From contig NZ_JAHZIJ010000006.1 in the NCBI RefSeq assembly GCF_019443105.1, positions 1 to 64,000 of the forward strand: a stretch of 64,000 nucleotides of DNA. The letters are read 5' to 3'. How positions within the stretch are numbered: position 1 is the first letter of the stretch; each line of letters begins with the position of its first letter. Under the pieces are notes generated by a model that was given only the letters and a program-made list of their open reading frames with translations, did no database searches and was not told the origin of the DNA. The DNA comes from Paenibacillus oenotherae. GTDB lineage: Bacteria; Bacillota; Bacilli; Paenibacillales; Paenibacillaceae. The position numbers and the translations under genes are program-made. Shown here one piece after another: positions 17,096-26,515 of this stretch.

Positions 17096-18322
17096 CTATT
17101 CCCTTAACAGCTCGTCTTTAGGCAGCAGCACTGCAAGAATGCCGAGCAGAGGAAGGAAGGCGCAGACCTTCATGATGAATGCAATGTCGGTTGCGTCTGC
17201 AATCCAGCCGAGCAGGGCTGAACCAAGGCCGCCAACGCCGAAGGCAAGGCCGAAGAACAGACCGGAGACAAGTCCGATCTTGCCCGGCATTAATTCCTGG
17301 GCGTAGACCACGATGATGGAGAATGCAGACGACAATATGAAGCCCGCCAGTACAGCAAGCACACCCGTCCAGAACAAATTCGCATAAGGCAGCAGCAACG
17401 AGAAGGGTGCTGTCCCCAGAATGGAGAACCAAATAATATTGCGGCGACCGAAGCGGTCTGTCATAGGCCCGCCCAAGAATGTGCCCGCTGCTGCCGCTGC
17501 AAGAAATGCGAACAGAAACCACTGGGCATGACTGACGGTAACACCGTAATCGTGAATTAAATAAAAGGTATAGTAGCTAGTTATGCTGGCTGTGTAGACA
17601 TTCTTCGATATCACTAAAAAGACGAGAATGATTACCGCCCACACCACTTGCCGCTGTGTAAGCCTGCTGGCTTTGCTGCCATCTGAGACCCGCGGCTTGG
17701 CCGTATGCCTTGGCAGCAGACGCTGATCACTATACCACCGCGCTACATAGACTTGAATGACAATTGCCGCAACTGCGGCGAAGGCAAACCAGATAACGCC
17801 GAATTGCCCGAGATGAACGAATATGACGGCTGTCATGATCGGTCCAAGCGAGCTTCCGATATTGCCGCCGACCTGGAAGATCGATTGCGCAAGCCCGCGC
17901 CTGGAGCCTGCAGCCAGATATGCGACACGGGATGATTCGGGGTGGAAGATCGCTGAGCCTACGCCTATTGCAATGACAGCAAGCAATATTAAGGCATAGT
18001 TCGGCGCGAGGGCAAGCGAGACAACACCAGCGAGCGTAAAGCAGACGCCGATCGGCAGAATCAATGGCGTCGGCCTTATGTCTGCATAGCGTCCAACAAG
18101 GGGCTGGAGCACCGATGCAGTTAAATTCATTGCCAGCGCGATTATGCCTATCTGGCTGTAGCTGAGACTTAATTCAGCCTTCAGAATAGGGAAGAGCGCA
18201 GATACGGTTGATTGCATCGTATCATTCAACAGATGGACGATACTAATTGCAAAAAGAATAGGGAACACGGTAGCTGGTACGATTGTTGAGGCTGTTTGGC
18301 CAACTGCTGTTTTTGTACTCAT
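17096..18322 (-). CDS. fsr: MFS exporter, fosmidomycin-resistance family
   Basis: A 408-residue major facilitator protein with about 12 membrane segments. VHLLNDTMQSTVSALFPILK near the start, IGIGSAIFHPESSR-like VGSAIFHPESSRVAYLA, and FQVGGNIGSSLGPI are hallmarks of the fosmidomycin-resistance (Fsr) exporters. The start at 18322 is preferred: AAAGGAAG lies at good distance, while the GTG at 18334 is too close to it. It is divergent from a GntR regulator. The natural substrate is unknown; the symbol reflects family resemblance only. Confidence 0.85.
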   Translation of the reverse strand: MSTKTAVGQTASTIVPATVFPILFAISIVHLLNDTMQSTVSALFPILKAELSLSYSQIGIIALAMNLTASVLQPLVGRYADIRPTPLILPIGVCFTLAGVVSLALAPNYALILLAVIAIGVGSAIFHPESSRVAYLAAGSRRGLAQSIFQVGGNIGSSLGPIMTAVIFVHLGQFGVIWFAFAAVAAIVIQVYVARWYSDQRLLPRHTAKPRVSDGSKASRLTQRQVVWAVIILVFLVISKNVYTASITSYYTFYLIHDYGVTVSHAQWFLFAFLAAAAAGTFLGGPMTDRFGRRNIIWFSILGTAPFSLLLPYANLFWTGVLAVLAGFILSSAFSIIVVYAQELMPGKIGLVSGLFFGLAFGVGGLGSALLGWIADATDIAFIMKVCAFLPLLGILAVLLPKDELLRE

Positions 18323-18449
18323 AATTGTCTGCACTTCCTTTACTGTGATCGCTGCCGCTGATCTTGATTTTACTTTTCACTATAAATTAGATATGATGTA
18401 ATCGTCAACTAAAGATCCAATCATCCTATGTTTGGAGGTTTACTTCACC

Positions 18450-19157
18450 ATGTTAAAAAAGACTACACGCTTAACGCTTGTAGATCAAGTCATCCTGCAA
18501 ATTGAAGCCTTAATTGAATCCGGCAAATGGCCTGTGGGCAAAAAAATACCTGCTGAACCGGAGCTTGTAGCAGACCTTAACGTTAGCCGCAATACATTGC
18601 GTGAAGGAATAAAAGCGTTATGCCACGCAGGCGTGTTATATACAAAGCAAGGAGATGGCACCTATGTATGCTCCAGCAGTACGCTGGGTGTTGCCATTCA
18701 ACGCCGTGTGCAGAGGTCGAGCCTGCTCGATACGCTGGAGGTGCGCCATGCGCTTGAACTGGAGGCTGCGAGATTGTCCGCTGAGCGGCGGACGGAGGCG
18801 GATATAGAGCGGTTCAGGTATTATCAGGAGAGATGCAATTACTATGCCGAGACGCATGATATTGAACAGTTCGTAGCTTCTGACGTTCAATTGCATCAAG
18901 CTATTGTGAAATCATCAGGCAATCGGATGCTGTTTGATCTGTATGCGCATATAACCGGGGCGCTGCAGGAATCCAATACTGCTTTTCTGACGAAGAGCTT
19001 TGCCAACCATCTGCCCCGCGACCATCACCAGGATCTGATCGAAGCGATTGTAGCACAGAATCCGGAGGAGGCAGGCAAAGCGGTACAATTGCTCATTGAC
19101 GGATTGAAAAGCAGTGTGGATGAGCTATGGCCCCAGCATGAGGAGAAGAAGGTCTGA
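18450..19157 (+). CDS. GntR/FadR family transcriptional regulator
   Basis: A 235-residue FadR-type regulator. The winged helix shows LVDQVILQIEALIESGKWPV, GKKIPAEPELVADLNVSRNT and LREGIKALCHAGVLYTKQGD. The C-terminal FCD all-helical domain has LLDTLEVRHALELEAARLSA and a His-containing region VQLHQAIVKSSGNRMLFDLY that usually binds a metal or organic acid. TGGAGGT supports the start at 18450. It faces the MFS exporter across 127 bp and most likely controls it. Confidence 0.88.
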   Translation: MLKKTTRLTLVDQVILQIEALIESGKWPVGKKIPAEPELVADLNVSRNTLREGIKALCHAGVLYTKQGDGTYVCSSSTLGVAIQRRVQRSSLLDTLEVRHALELEAARLSAERRTEADIERFRYYQERCNYYAETHDIEQFVASDVQLHQAIVKSSGNRMLFDLYAHITGALQESNTAFLTKSFANHLPRDHHQDLIEAIVAQNPEEAGKAVQLLIDGLKSSVDELWPQHEEKKV

Positions 19158-19187
19158 AGGAGCATAGAATCGGGAATCGAGTTTGTT

Positions 19188-19218
19188 AAGAGAGGGCCAT
19201 TTGACCCTCTCTTTTTGT
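19188..19218 (+). terminator. Terminator after the GntR gene
   Basis: AAGAGAGGG (19188-19196) and CCCTCTCTT (19205-19213) around an 8-base loop, then a T run. Confidence 0.8.
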
Positions 19219-19560
19219 ATGAAGGGATAGAAATAGTAGACCAACGACGGAATTATGAAGCATGGATTACAAAAAATGCCGGATTCGAACTCGAAATCTC
19301 TACACTTTTCAGTAGGATAAACCGATAAAATATGTTATAAATTGATATTCCAGATATTCAGATAATATATTTACAATAGAAGAAAGTTAGCACCTAGATT
19401 TCCTCTATTAAACTAAATTAATAATTGATTGTATCTATTTGATTTCAAGGAATTTAGATTTATATTATCAAACCAACTTTATTTCATTTAAAAAACAAAT
19501 TTATTATTACGAAATAAAAACCAAATTATTACATACAATGTCATAAATCGGGGTAGATAA
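19219..19560. other. AT-rich island border and promoter region
   Basis: No gene is seen. Base composition drops sharply to AT-rich from about 19300, marking the left edge of the secretion island. A GGATTCGAACTCGAAATC stretch near 19280 recalls a tRNA T-arm on the minus strand, but its stem does not pair. Confidence 0.4.
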
Positions 19561-22500
19561 ATGAATAAACAAAATTCAAATGTTAATCTAGTGCAAAGAA
19601 CACCTCGTATTAGGCCGCTATACCCAGAAGGAGTATTGCCTTTAGAAGATCCGGCCCGACCTTCTGAGAAGCCGACTATATCATGGTTGATCATTTTGCT
19701 GCCGCCAATTGCAATGATGGTCATTTCTATTTTCTCTGCGATTCTTTTCAGGTCGTATATGATCTTGTTCTCCATTATGGGCATGACCATGGTTACGGTA
19801 ATGGTCTCAATAATGAACTATAAATCCAGTGTCAAGAAACATCTGGAACAGAATAAAAAACTAGAGAAAAAATATTTGGATTACTTGTACAATGTCCGTA
19901 ATGAACTCCAGGCGGCTTCCAATCAATATCGGGAGGCCGTTCGCCAAATTCATCCAAGCATCAATGATTGTATTGAAATCGTTCGGGAGCGAAGAAAGCA
20001 ATTATGGGAGAGGACAGCTCTTGAGCAGGATTTTCTTCATATAAGAATGGGAGTGGGCATTCTGCCAATTGCTCTCCAACCGAATTATGAGGCTAGATCC
20101 AAAGCTATTGATGATGAGAATCCATTGGAGAAAATCGCAAGCAAGATATGTGAGGAAATGTATTATGTGAGAGACATTCCGGTTAGCGTTCCGCTTTACG
20201 ATATTAGTACTTTAGGGTTTGTTGGAAAAAGAGATGAGCTGCGACAATTTCTAAACGCAACGACAACACATCTTACAACACATCATGGTTATGATGATAT
20301 CAAGATTGTATGTCTTTTGAATCAAGATGAATTAAAGCATTGGGACTGGATGAGATGGCTGCCACACATGTGGGATAAAGATCGCAAAGTACGCTATATC
20401 GCTTCTAATTCTTATGAGGCAGCGAGACTTGCCGATGAACTTCTACCAGAAATTAAGGCCAGAAGCAAGCAGAATAGCAATAGCGGGTATATGAATAGGA
20501 AGTTGCAGTTGCCTCATTACATATTCCTCATATTTGCTCCTGATTTATGGGAGAATTCCGAAATTATGAAGTATCTATTGTCCAACAATCAAATGATGGG
20601 TATTACCAGTATTTTTATTTCGGAAAGAATTGACTTCTCTTTGCCGCAGAACTGCCAAGTAATTATTGAAGTAAGTGATAAACAAGGTGTAGTTCGTAAA
20701 GATACGATTAATAAGATGAACGAACTAAATCACTATTTCATTACTGATCATATGGACCGGGATGCCTCGGAAGCATATAGCCGCTGCTTATCGCCTGTGA
20801 AAATAAAGGAAACTCATGATAACAATCTGATTCCTAAATTAGTTACTTTCTTGGACAGCTTTGGAATTAAGCAGGTTGAAGATCTGCATGTATTGACACG
20901 CTGGCAAGAGAATGAGGCTAACCGCTCCTTGATTATTCCATTAGGACAGGCTGGGGACAGCAAGACCTTTTACTTTGATATGCATGAGAAGTTTTATGGA
21001 CCGCACGGTCTAGTCGCAGGCACAACCGGATCTGGGAAAAGTGAATTGCTACAATCGCTGTTGCTTGCACTGGCCGTGAATTATCATCCGCATGAGGTCG
21101 CCTTTGTTCTGATCGACTACAAGGGGGGCGGAATGGCTAACGCATTTCTTGGACTCCCACACTTAGTAGGGACGATTACAAATTTGGGCGGGAATCAGAT
21201 CAATCGAGCATTAGCATCGATCAAAAGTGAGCTCATGCGCAGACAACGGTTGTTCAGTGATGCGAATGTAACGAATATTGATGATTACATCATTCGTTAC
21301 CGGAACAAAACTGTAGAACTGCCGCTGCCGCATTTGATTATTGTTGTGGATGAATTCGCTGAATTAAAGTCAGATCAGCCTGAATTCATGAAGGAAATGG
21401 TGAGTGCAGCGCGGGTCGGAAGAAGCTTGGGTATCCATTTGATTCTGGCCACTCAGAAGCCCTCAGGTGTGGTTGATGATCAGATTTGGAGTAACTCAAG
21501 ATTCAAACTGTGCTTGAAAGTACAAACGCCGTCTGATAGCCAGGAAATGTTGAAACGGCCTGAAGCGGCAGGCATTAAAGAGAAGGGACGCGGTTATTTG
21601 CAGGTTGGCAACGATGAAGTGTTTACATTATTTCAATCTTCTTGGAGCGGAGCGCCTTATCATACCTCTGTAGTAACAGAGGAAAGCAGCCTAAATGCTC
21701 GAATCGTTGGTCTTAATGGGGAGCGGAGGCCTATGATTGCACAAGAACAGAGTAGAAACAACATTGAAAAAGTGACACAATTGCAATCTGTTGTCAATCA
21801 TATCATTACCGTTGCCGAGGATAACAATATTCATGAAGCTTTCCAACTATGGCTGCCTCCACTGCCGGAGTTCATCAGTTTAAGTGATCTGTTGTCTGAA
21901 GGATCAGGCTGGAATGGACAACAATGGAACAACCCTTCAGAATTTCTCGCAGCACCTGTAGGAATGATCGACAATCCGTCGCAGCAATCCCAATACCAGC
22001 TTACCATTGATTTTGCAAAGAATGGACATCTGCTCCTATATGGAATGCCAGGCAGCGGCAAGACAACATTCTTGAAAACGATCATTGCTTCCTTTGCGAT
22101 GAGTTACAAGCCTGATTATGTAAATTTTTATATATTAGATTTTGGAACTCGAACACTTGGGGTATTCCATGATCTCCCTCATTTAGGGGAGGTCATCTAC
22201 CCTGAGGAAGAAACGAAGCTGAATAACCTGTTTGAATGGCTTCTGAAAGAACTCGAAGATCGGAAACGCAAATTTTCTCAGCTAGGCATAAGCAATCTGG
22301 TTTCTTATCGTTCAGCGACAGGAGAAATGATTCCTGCAATTGTGCTTTTATTAGACAACTATACCGGCTTTTCAGAAATGTATGACGATCGGTCAATGGA
22401 TGTCGTGAAAATAGTGAGAGAAGGGGGGAGCTACGGTATTTACTTTGTTTCCACAGGTAATGCAGTCAATTCTTTCCCTTACCGGATTAGTCAAAATGTT

Positions 22501-23559
22501 AAACAAACGCTTGTATTGCAACTGGCTGACAAGACTGATTACTCCAGCATTATAGGACGCACAGAGGGATTGGAGCCGGCTAGTGTACCAGGACGCGGAT
22601 TAGTCAAAGAACAAGTGCCGCTGGAATACCATGCCGCCCTTCCTGTATCGGCAAATACTGATGATCAAATTGCTGAAGGAATACGAAATTTATGTAAACA
22701 AATGAAGGAAGGATGGAAAGAAAAGGGGGTAAAAAAGATTGAAGCATTGCCGGTAGATTTCACTATGGATGAATTTCTTAACCGGATAGAGCCATACCGA
22801 TCCAATGAGGAGAATATGAGCTGCAGCTTCCCGATTGCAATTGATTGGGAGAGTGGGATGCCAGTATACCTTAGTGCAAAGGATGCGCATTGCTTACTGC
22901 TTTCGTATCTGCCTTCTGTAAATTACGACGTTATTTTTGAAAGTATAATTCATTCTTACATCTTAAATTGTGGTAAAACTGAGCATAGAATAGGAATTTT
23001 TGAGTGTATAGACAACTCCTTATCGCCTGTCAGAAAGATGAATAATAGGTTGCAATATATGACTAATAAGGATGATTTCATTGCATTCACGTCATCGATT
23101 GTAGATGAGCTGCAAATTCGTAAGAATGAGTCACGGGATGCGCAGGCGGCTGCCCCTGATCCAGATGCATTTAATGAAAAGGAGTTTATTCTGAATCGCT
23201 TTCCATTAATAACAATTATTATTCCTCACTTGAAATCGGCTATTGATGAAATGGAGAACGAATCTTTGCAGCATTTGGAGAGGATCGCGAGGTTCGGGGG
23301 TGATCTAGGCGTACTCCTTCTTGTTGGAGCTGATGTGGAAGCATTAAGCATGCTGCTGCTTATGACTACCTTGGTACCCGTACTTATTGACAATAAAAAT
23401 GCAATCATTGTAGGCGGTAAACCGAATCAGCATGATATTCTATCTGACAGTTTTGTGAATATGAACCACGATGCTCTGAATAGGAAGTTTCAAGACGGTG
23501 AAGGGTTGTTACTGTCAAATAATAAACAAATTAAAATCAAGCTTGTTACTAAACTGTAG
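19561..23559 (+). CDS. essC: Type VII secretion ATPase, EssC/EccC family
   Basis: A 1332-residue FtsK/SpoIIIE-type motor that drives WXG100 substrate export. Two membrane segments lie at residues ~37-82 (WLIILLPPIAMMVISIFSAI and MILFSIMGMTMVTVMVSIM). ATPase domain 1 has Walker A GTTGSGKSELLQ (~residue 487) and Walker B LIIVVDEFAEL. Domain 2 has GMPGSGKTTFLK (~residue 830) and IVLLLDNY. A third C-terminal domain lacks clear Walker motifs. The protein starts almost directly with the membrane segments, so the N-terminal FHA domains of staphylococcal EssC are missing and the layout is nearer to EccC. It opens the long operon that continues with EsaB- and Tad-type genes. Confidence 0.93.
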   Translation: MNKQNSNVNLVQRTPRIRPLYPEGVLPLEDPARPSEKPTISWLIILLPPIAMMVISIFSAILFRSYMILFSIMGMTMVTVMVSIMNYKSSVKKHLEQNKKLEKKYLDYLYNVRNELQAASNQYREAVRQIHPSINDCIEIVRERRKQLWERTALEQDFLHIRMGVGILPIALQPNYEARSKAIDDENPLEKIASKICEEMYYVRDIPVSVPLYDISTLGFVGKRDELRQFLNATTTHLTTHHGYDDIKIVCLLNQDELKHWDWMRWLPHMWDKDRKVRYIASNSYEAARLADELLPEIKARSKQNSNSGYMNRKLQLPHYIFLIFAPDLWENSEIMKYLLSNNQMMGITSIFISERIDFSLPQNCQVIIEVSDKQGVVRKDTINKMNELNHYFITDHMDRDASEAYSRCLSPVKIKETHDNNLIPKLVTFLDSFGIKQVEDLHVLTRWQENEANRSLIIPLGQAGDSKTFYFDMHEKFYGPHGLVAGTTGSGKSELLQSLLLALAVNYHPHEVAFVLIDYKGGGMANAFLGLPHLVGTITNLGGNQINRALASIKSELMRRQRLFSDANVTNIDDYIIRYRNKTVELPLPHLIIVVDEFAELKSDQPEFMKEMVSAARVGRSLGIHLILATQKPSGVVDDQIWSNSRFKLCLKVQTPSDSQEMLKRPEAAGIKEKGRGYLQVGNDEVFTLFQSSWSGAPYHTSVVTEESSLNARIVGLNGERRPMIAQEQSRNNIEKVTQLQSVVNHIITVAEDNNIHEAFQLWLPPLPEFISLSDLLSEGSGWNGQQWNNPSEFLAAPVGMIDNPSQQSQYQLTIDFAKNGHLLLYGMPGSGKTTFLKTIIASFAMSYKPDYVNFYILDFGTRTLGVFHDLPHLGEVIYPEEETKLNNLFEWLLKELEDRKRKFSQLGISNLVSYRSATGEMIPAIVLLLDNYTGFSEMYDDRSMDVVKIVREGGSYGIYFVSTGNAVNSFPYRISQNVKQTLVLQLADKTDYSSIIGRTEGLEPASVPGRGLVKEQVPLEYHAALPVSANTDDQIAEGIRNLCKQMKEGWKEKGVKKIEALPVDFTMDEFLNRIEPYRSNEENMSCSFPIAIDWESGMPVYLSAKDAHCLLLSYLPSVNYDVIFESIIHSYILNCGKTEHRIGIFECIDNSLSPVRKMNNRLQYMTNKDDFIAFTSSIVDELQIRKNESRDAQAAAPDPDAFNEKEFILNRFPLITIIIPHLKSAIDEMENESLQHLERIARFGGDLGVLLLVGADVEALSMLLLMTTLVPVLIDNKNAIIVGGKPNQHDILSDSFVNMNHDALNRKFQDGEGLLLSNNKQIKIKLVTKL

Positions 23560-23573
23560 CAGAAGGTGAAATA

Positions 23574-24284
23574 TTGAAGTTCAATCGAGAAAATTATCAG
23601 TTGACAGGATTAGAATTGTTCTACCTTGCTTCACTGGTGGGAGGAGTCAGAGTCCCTGGTGTTGAGATCGACCTTGAAGCAAACTCCGATCTGAAGCTTC
23701 GTTCCATGATGGATGCTCAACAGAGAAGTTTGGAGAAAAGAGGATATCTCGAAGTCGATTTTGATGGAATTGCTAGAATGAATCCCGTTCTGCGTCAGTT
23801 TATAACACTTGCCTCGCAGTGTGAAGCTTACTTTTGTCAATACAATCAAATTCGAGATGAGGCAATACAACGAGCTTATTATTTTTCTCAAGGAACAACT
23901 CACTTTGAAATGACTTATGACTCTGAACAGGATATGTTCATCGTTCAACAGATGTACGGCCTCCACGAATTGCTTTTTCAAGTCATAGATCGGTTTCCGT
24001 TAATTGAAAGCAGCTTAGGTACGAGTATGGAATTAAAAGGGAAGGAACTCCATGAGTGGACAGAAGAAATGCTGCAAGGTGGTGCGATTCATTCATCCAT
24101 CTCACGAATTGATTGGTTGAACGAGGAAATTGCGATTACTAAAGAATATTCTTTATTGCTGACGAAAGACCAGACCTGGAAGTTAGACAATCATTCACTC
24201 AATGAGAGTTGTTTGGTCTCAACAATAACTTTTGAAACAGCAATGGATGAGCTGGCTGCCTGGATCAAAGAAACAGTAGGCTAG
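23574..24284 (+). CDS. Putative T7SS chaperone, EspG/EsaE (DUF5081)-like
   Basis: A 236-residue cytosolic protein with no membrane segment. The N-terminal pattern LTGLELFYLASLVGGVRVPG, followed by a central KRGYLEVDFDGIARMNPVLR (new-line, then L-x-x-F-I-x-L-A), resembles the first half of EspG and of the staphylococcal EsaE/EssE family. These bind WXG-type substrates and guide them to the ATPase. The second half is mixed alpha/beta. Start TTG at 23574 with AGAAGGTG upstream, 14 bases after essC. The match is by pattern and position, not by a profile search; otherwise it is an unassigned T7SS-operon protein. Confidence 0.5.
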   Translation: MKFNRENYQLTGLELFYLASLVGGVRVPGVEIDLEANSDLKLRSMMDAQQRSLEKRGYLEVDFDGIARMNPVLRQFITLASQCEAYFCQYNQIRDEAIQRAYYFSQGTTHFEMTYDSEQDMFIVQQMYGLHELLFQVIDRFPLIESSLGTSMELKGKELHEWTEEMLQGGAIHSSISRIDWLNEEIAITKEYSLLLTKDQTWKLDNHSLNESCLVSTITFETAMDELAAWIKETVG

Positions 24285-24302
24285 AAGTGGAAGGTGTATA
24301 GG

Positions 24303-24560
24303 ATGGATGAAGTGATCGTTACCGTAATCGTCCAGGAGGAGAACGAAAGACGCATAGACTTAGAGATTCCTGTTTCTTTGTCCGTTCGCAAATGCAAAGA
24401 AATGCTCAGATTGGCAAATTGGATGCCGCAATCGGATAACAGCAAGTTTGAAGTTAGTTTGACGGGTGAAGAATGGAATGTCTTGGAGGATGATATTGAG
24501 CTATCTGATGTAATTTATGGTGATGGAGCGTATATACGTGTGACCATTAATACTTTGTGA
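24303..24560 (+). CDS. esaB: Ubiquitin-like T7SS protein EsaB/YukD
   Basis: An 85-residue protein with a beta-grasp pattern: VIVTVIVQEENERRIDLEIP, a helix VRKCKEMLRLAN, and a closing strand DGAYIRVTINTL. EsaB/YukD is a small cytosolic ubiquitin-like regulator or component of Firmicutes T7SS, lacking the C-terminal Gly-Gly. The ATG at 24303 has GGAAGGTG upstream; the GTG at 24294 overlaps that site. Its place between EssC and further secretion genes supports the call. Confidence 0.8.
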   Translation: MDEVIVTVIVQEENERRIDLEIPVSLSVRKCKEMLRLANWMPQSDNSKFEVSLTGEEWNVLEDDIELSDVIYGDGAYIRVTINTL

Positions 24561-24584
24561 TTCGTTTATTTAGGGGGAAATGTT

Positions 24585-25994
24585 ATTAGTAAAGTACATC
24601 TCGTTTGCTCTCCTGAACTTATCATGCTGCTCTCTCGCTCGTTGGAGATTGAAGGCTATATGATATCAGGTACGCATCATACATTAAATGAATTCATAGA
24701 AGGATTCAGCTCAAAGGAAGTAGATTCTTCAGCAATCGTTATCATGGAAGGCGGGGCAGGACTTAGCATCCCGGTCAATCCGAATGTGATTCTTGCAAGA
24801 ATGACCCAAATACGCCAATATCTCAAGCGGTCGAGGTTAATCGTGCAGTTGGATCCATCCTTGCAAAATGACATTGAATTTATAAGATCCATGGTTAATT
24901 TGGGCATACATGACCTCCATTTCACGCTAGAATTTCGAAATGAAGAATTGATGAATTGGATAAAAGAAAAGAAAACGACCAGAGACTACTATCATATACT
25001 AGGGAAAAAGAAGAGGAATTTTCTGTTCAGGCGTAATGCCAACGCTCCTGAACCCGGCAATAATGAGGAAGAACCGCCGATTGTCCCGCCTGCGCCAGTA
25101 GAATCTTTGACACGACCGGCACCTGCTAGTAATCAACGGCAACCTGGCCGGACGCAGACCTCTGGTTCAAGAAGTTCAGCTTCACCGGCTCCGGAAAGGC
25201 TGCGGGACAATGACAACAATGAGCCGTCATTGCCGATTCCAGAAACTTCATCAAATTCCTCGTCTCCAAGAAGAGCAGCAACCGGGAATCATTTGCCGCT
25301 TATTATTGGTATAAGTGGCGTCGGAGGCGAAGAGGATGTTGGAGCTGCGGCTTTCTTAATTGCAGGCGGACTTGTTGATTTAGGCTGGCGACCACTGGTG
25401 TGCGGCGATGATCGGCCTGAAATCAGTTCATTGGAGCAAGTAGCGTTAGATGGAGAGAAGGATGACCCGGCAGCCAAGATGTTTGAGTATGAAGGGGTTA
25501 CATTTTTCCGTAGAGGCTGCTCGTGGGATATCTCAGAATTAATGACCAGCGAATTCAGCCATATTATTCTTTGGTTGGATATCCATCAAGAGCGTAAAGG
25601 GATGAGCGGGCTGGAACTGTGGTGGAACGCCCAAGTACCTATCCTCGTTGGCAATGGTGCAATGTGGAAATATGAATTGTTAAAAGAAAAGCTGAGCACT
25701 CTCAATCATTACGAACGAAAAAGATGTCTTCTGCTGCTAGAGAATGGACATCAGGAGGTTCTAAACAAGCTAAAAAAGGACTTTCAAGAGGTTCAAGCTT
25801 CATTAATTCCTGTTCACAATGATCCGCTATACCCAGATAAGGCTGCGGTTGAATGGGTCATGGGATTACTTGCTGTGAACAAGAAAATATTCAGGAAGCC
25901 TGTTATTTTATGGATAGTAGTAGGTTCAGTTCTATTTATTACCTTGATACTCATTGCAATAGGTTTATCAATTGTTCCAGAAAGCGGTAATTAA
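24585..25994 (+). CDS. Membrane-anchored protein with degenerate P-loop domain, ATT start proposed
   Basis: A ~469-residue protein of the secretion operon. N-terminal residues 1-150 form a receiver/Rossmann-like domain. A Pro/Ser/Asn-rich linker follows (~160-235). A second domain starts LPLIIGISGVGGEEDVGAAA, a place where MinD/CpaE ATPases carry GKGGVGKT; here the lysines are absent. One membrane segment (WIVVGSVLFITLILIAIGLS) closes the protein. The first ATG (24624) has no ribosome site, whereas AGGGGG lies eight bases before an in-frame ATT at 24585 that adds SKVHLVCSPELI, a natural first strand. It resembles a CpaE-like scaffold tethered to the membrane. Function unassigned. Confidence 0.7.
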   Translation: MSKVHLVCSPELIMLLSRSLEIEGYMISGTHHTLNEFIEGFSSKEVDSSAIVIMEGGAGLSIPVNPNVILARMTQIRQYLKRSRLIVQLDPSLQNDIEFIRSMVNLGIHDLHFTLEFRNEELMNWIKEKKTTRDYYHILGKKKRNFLFRRNANAPEPGNNEEEPPIVPPAPVESLTRPAPASNQRQPGRTQTSGSRSSASPAPERLRDNDNNEPSLPIPETSSNSSSPRRAATGNHLPLIIGISGVGGEEDVGAAAFLIAGGLVDLGWRPLVCGDDRPEISSLEQVALDGEKDDPAAKMFEYEGVTFFRRGCSWDISELMTSEFSHIILWLDIHQERKGMSGLELWWNAQVPILVGNGAMWKYELLKEKLSTLNHYERKRCLLLLENGHQEVLNKLKKDFQEVQASLIPVHNDPLYPDKAAVEWVMGLLAVNKKIFRKPVILWIVVGSVLFITLILIAIGLSIVPESGN

Positions 25995-26101
25995 AGAATT
26001 AAATATGATTTTATCTTGAAAAGGTATTGGAAATAGGTTATATAATTAATAAAAGGAAAATTTAGAATATTAAGATAATAAGTTGCTAGGGGGTTAATGA
26101 T

Positions 26102-26455
26102 ATGGTTACTTCGGCCTATGTATATGGTCTTGGTCGCAACTGCAGTGCTCTTATACAGAATGCGCAAAATTGCAGCACTCAGATGACGCAGGCAATAACG
26201 GGGATGTCGGAGTATTGGAGGGGCATAGGCGGAGAACAGTTTGAAGGCAATTGTCTTAAATGGATTAAAGAAATGGATCAGCTACAGAGGGATCTGATTT
26301 CTATTCAAACAAGCTTAAACAATCATGCAGACTTCTTGAAGCGTAAAGAAGCAGAAGAAGAAGCGGCGAGGCAGAGAGCGTTAGAACAACAGCGGGAAGC
26401 GGACAGACAACGGGCGTTGCAACAGCAGAATAACATGAAATCTGTTAAACGGTAA
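26102..26455 (+). CDS. WXG100-like protein with charged tail
   Basis: A 117-residue helical-hairpin protein. The turn motif W39-R-G appears in SEYWRGIGGEQFEGN, and lengths of the two helices fit ESAT-6-like WXG100 proteins exported as dimers by T7SS. The C-terminal 25 residues are rich in R, E, Q and A, forming a probable coiled extension. Two or three cysteines near the start (Cys14, Cys24) are unusual for the family. AGGGGG lies upstream. It is followed by a terminator, suggesting high expression relative to the following genes. Confidence 0.72.
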   Translation: MVTSAYVYGLGRNCSALIQNAQNCSTQMTQAITGMSEYWRGIGGEQFEGNCLKWIKEMDQLQRDLISIQTSLNNHADFLKRKEAEEEAARQRALEQQREADRQRALQQQNNMKSVKR

Positions 26456-26459
26456 ACAT

Positions 26460-26490
26460 AAGCCCTGTACACGAAGCAGCAGGGCTTTTT
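26460..26490 (+). terminator. Terminator after the first WXG gene
   Basis: AAGCCCTG (26460-26467) pairs with CAGGGCTT (26480-26487), then a T run. It may act as an attenuator inside the operon because Tad-type genes follow at once. Confidence 0.75.
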
Positions 26491-26515
26491 ATTTTCAGTG
26501 TATGGAGGTAATGAA

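Noticed and set aside
19275-19310. tRNA-like T-arm as an island attachment site
   Set aside because: GGATTCGAAC is present, but the arm does not pair, no acceptor stem was found, and no matching repeat was seen at the right border near 50300.
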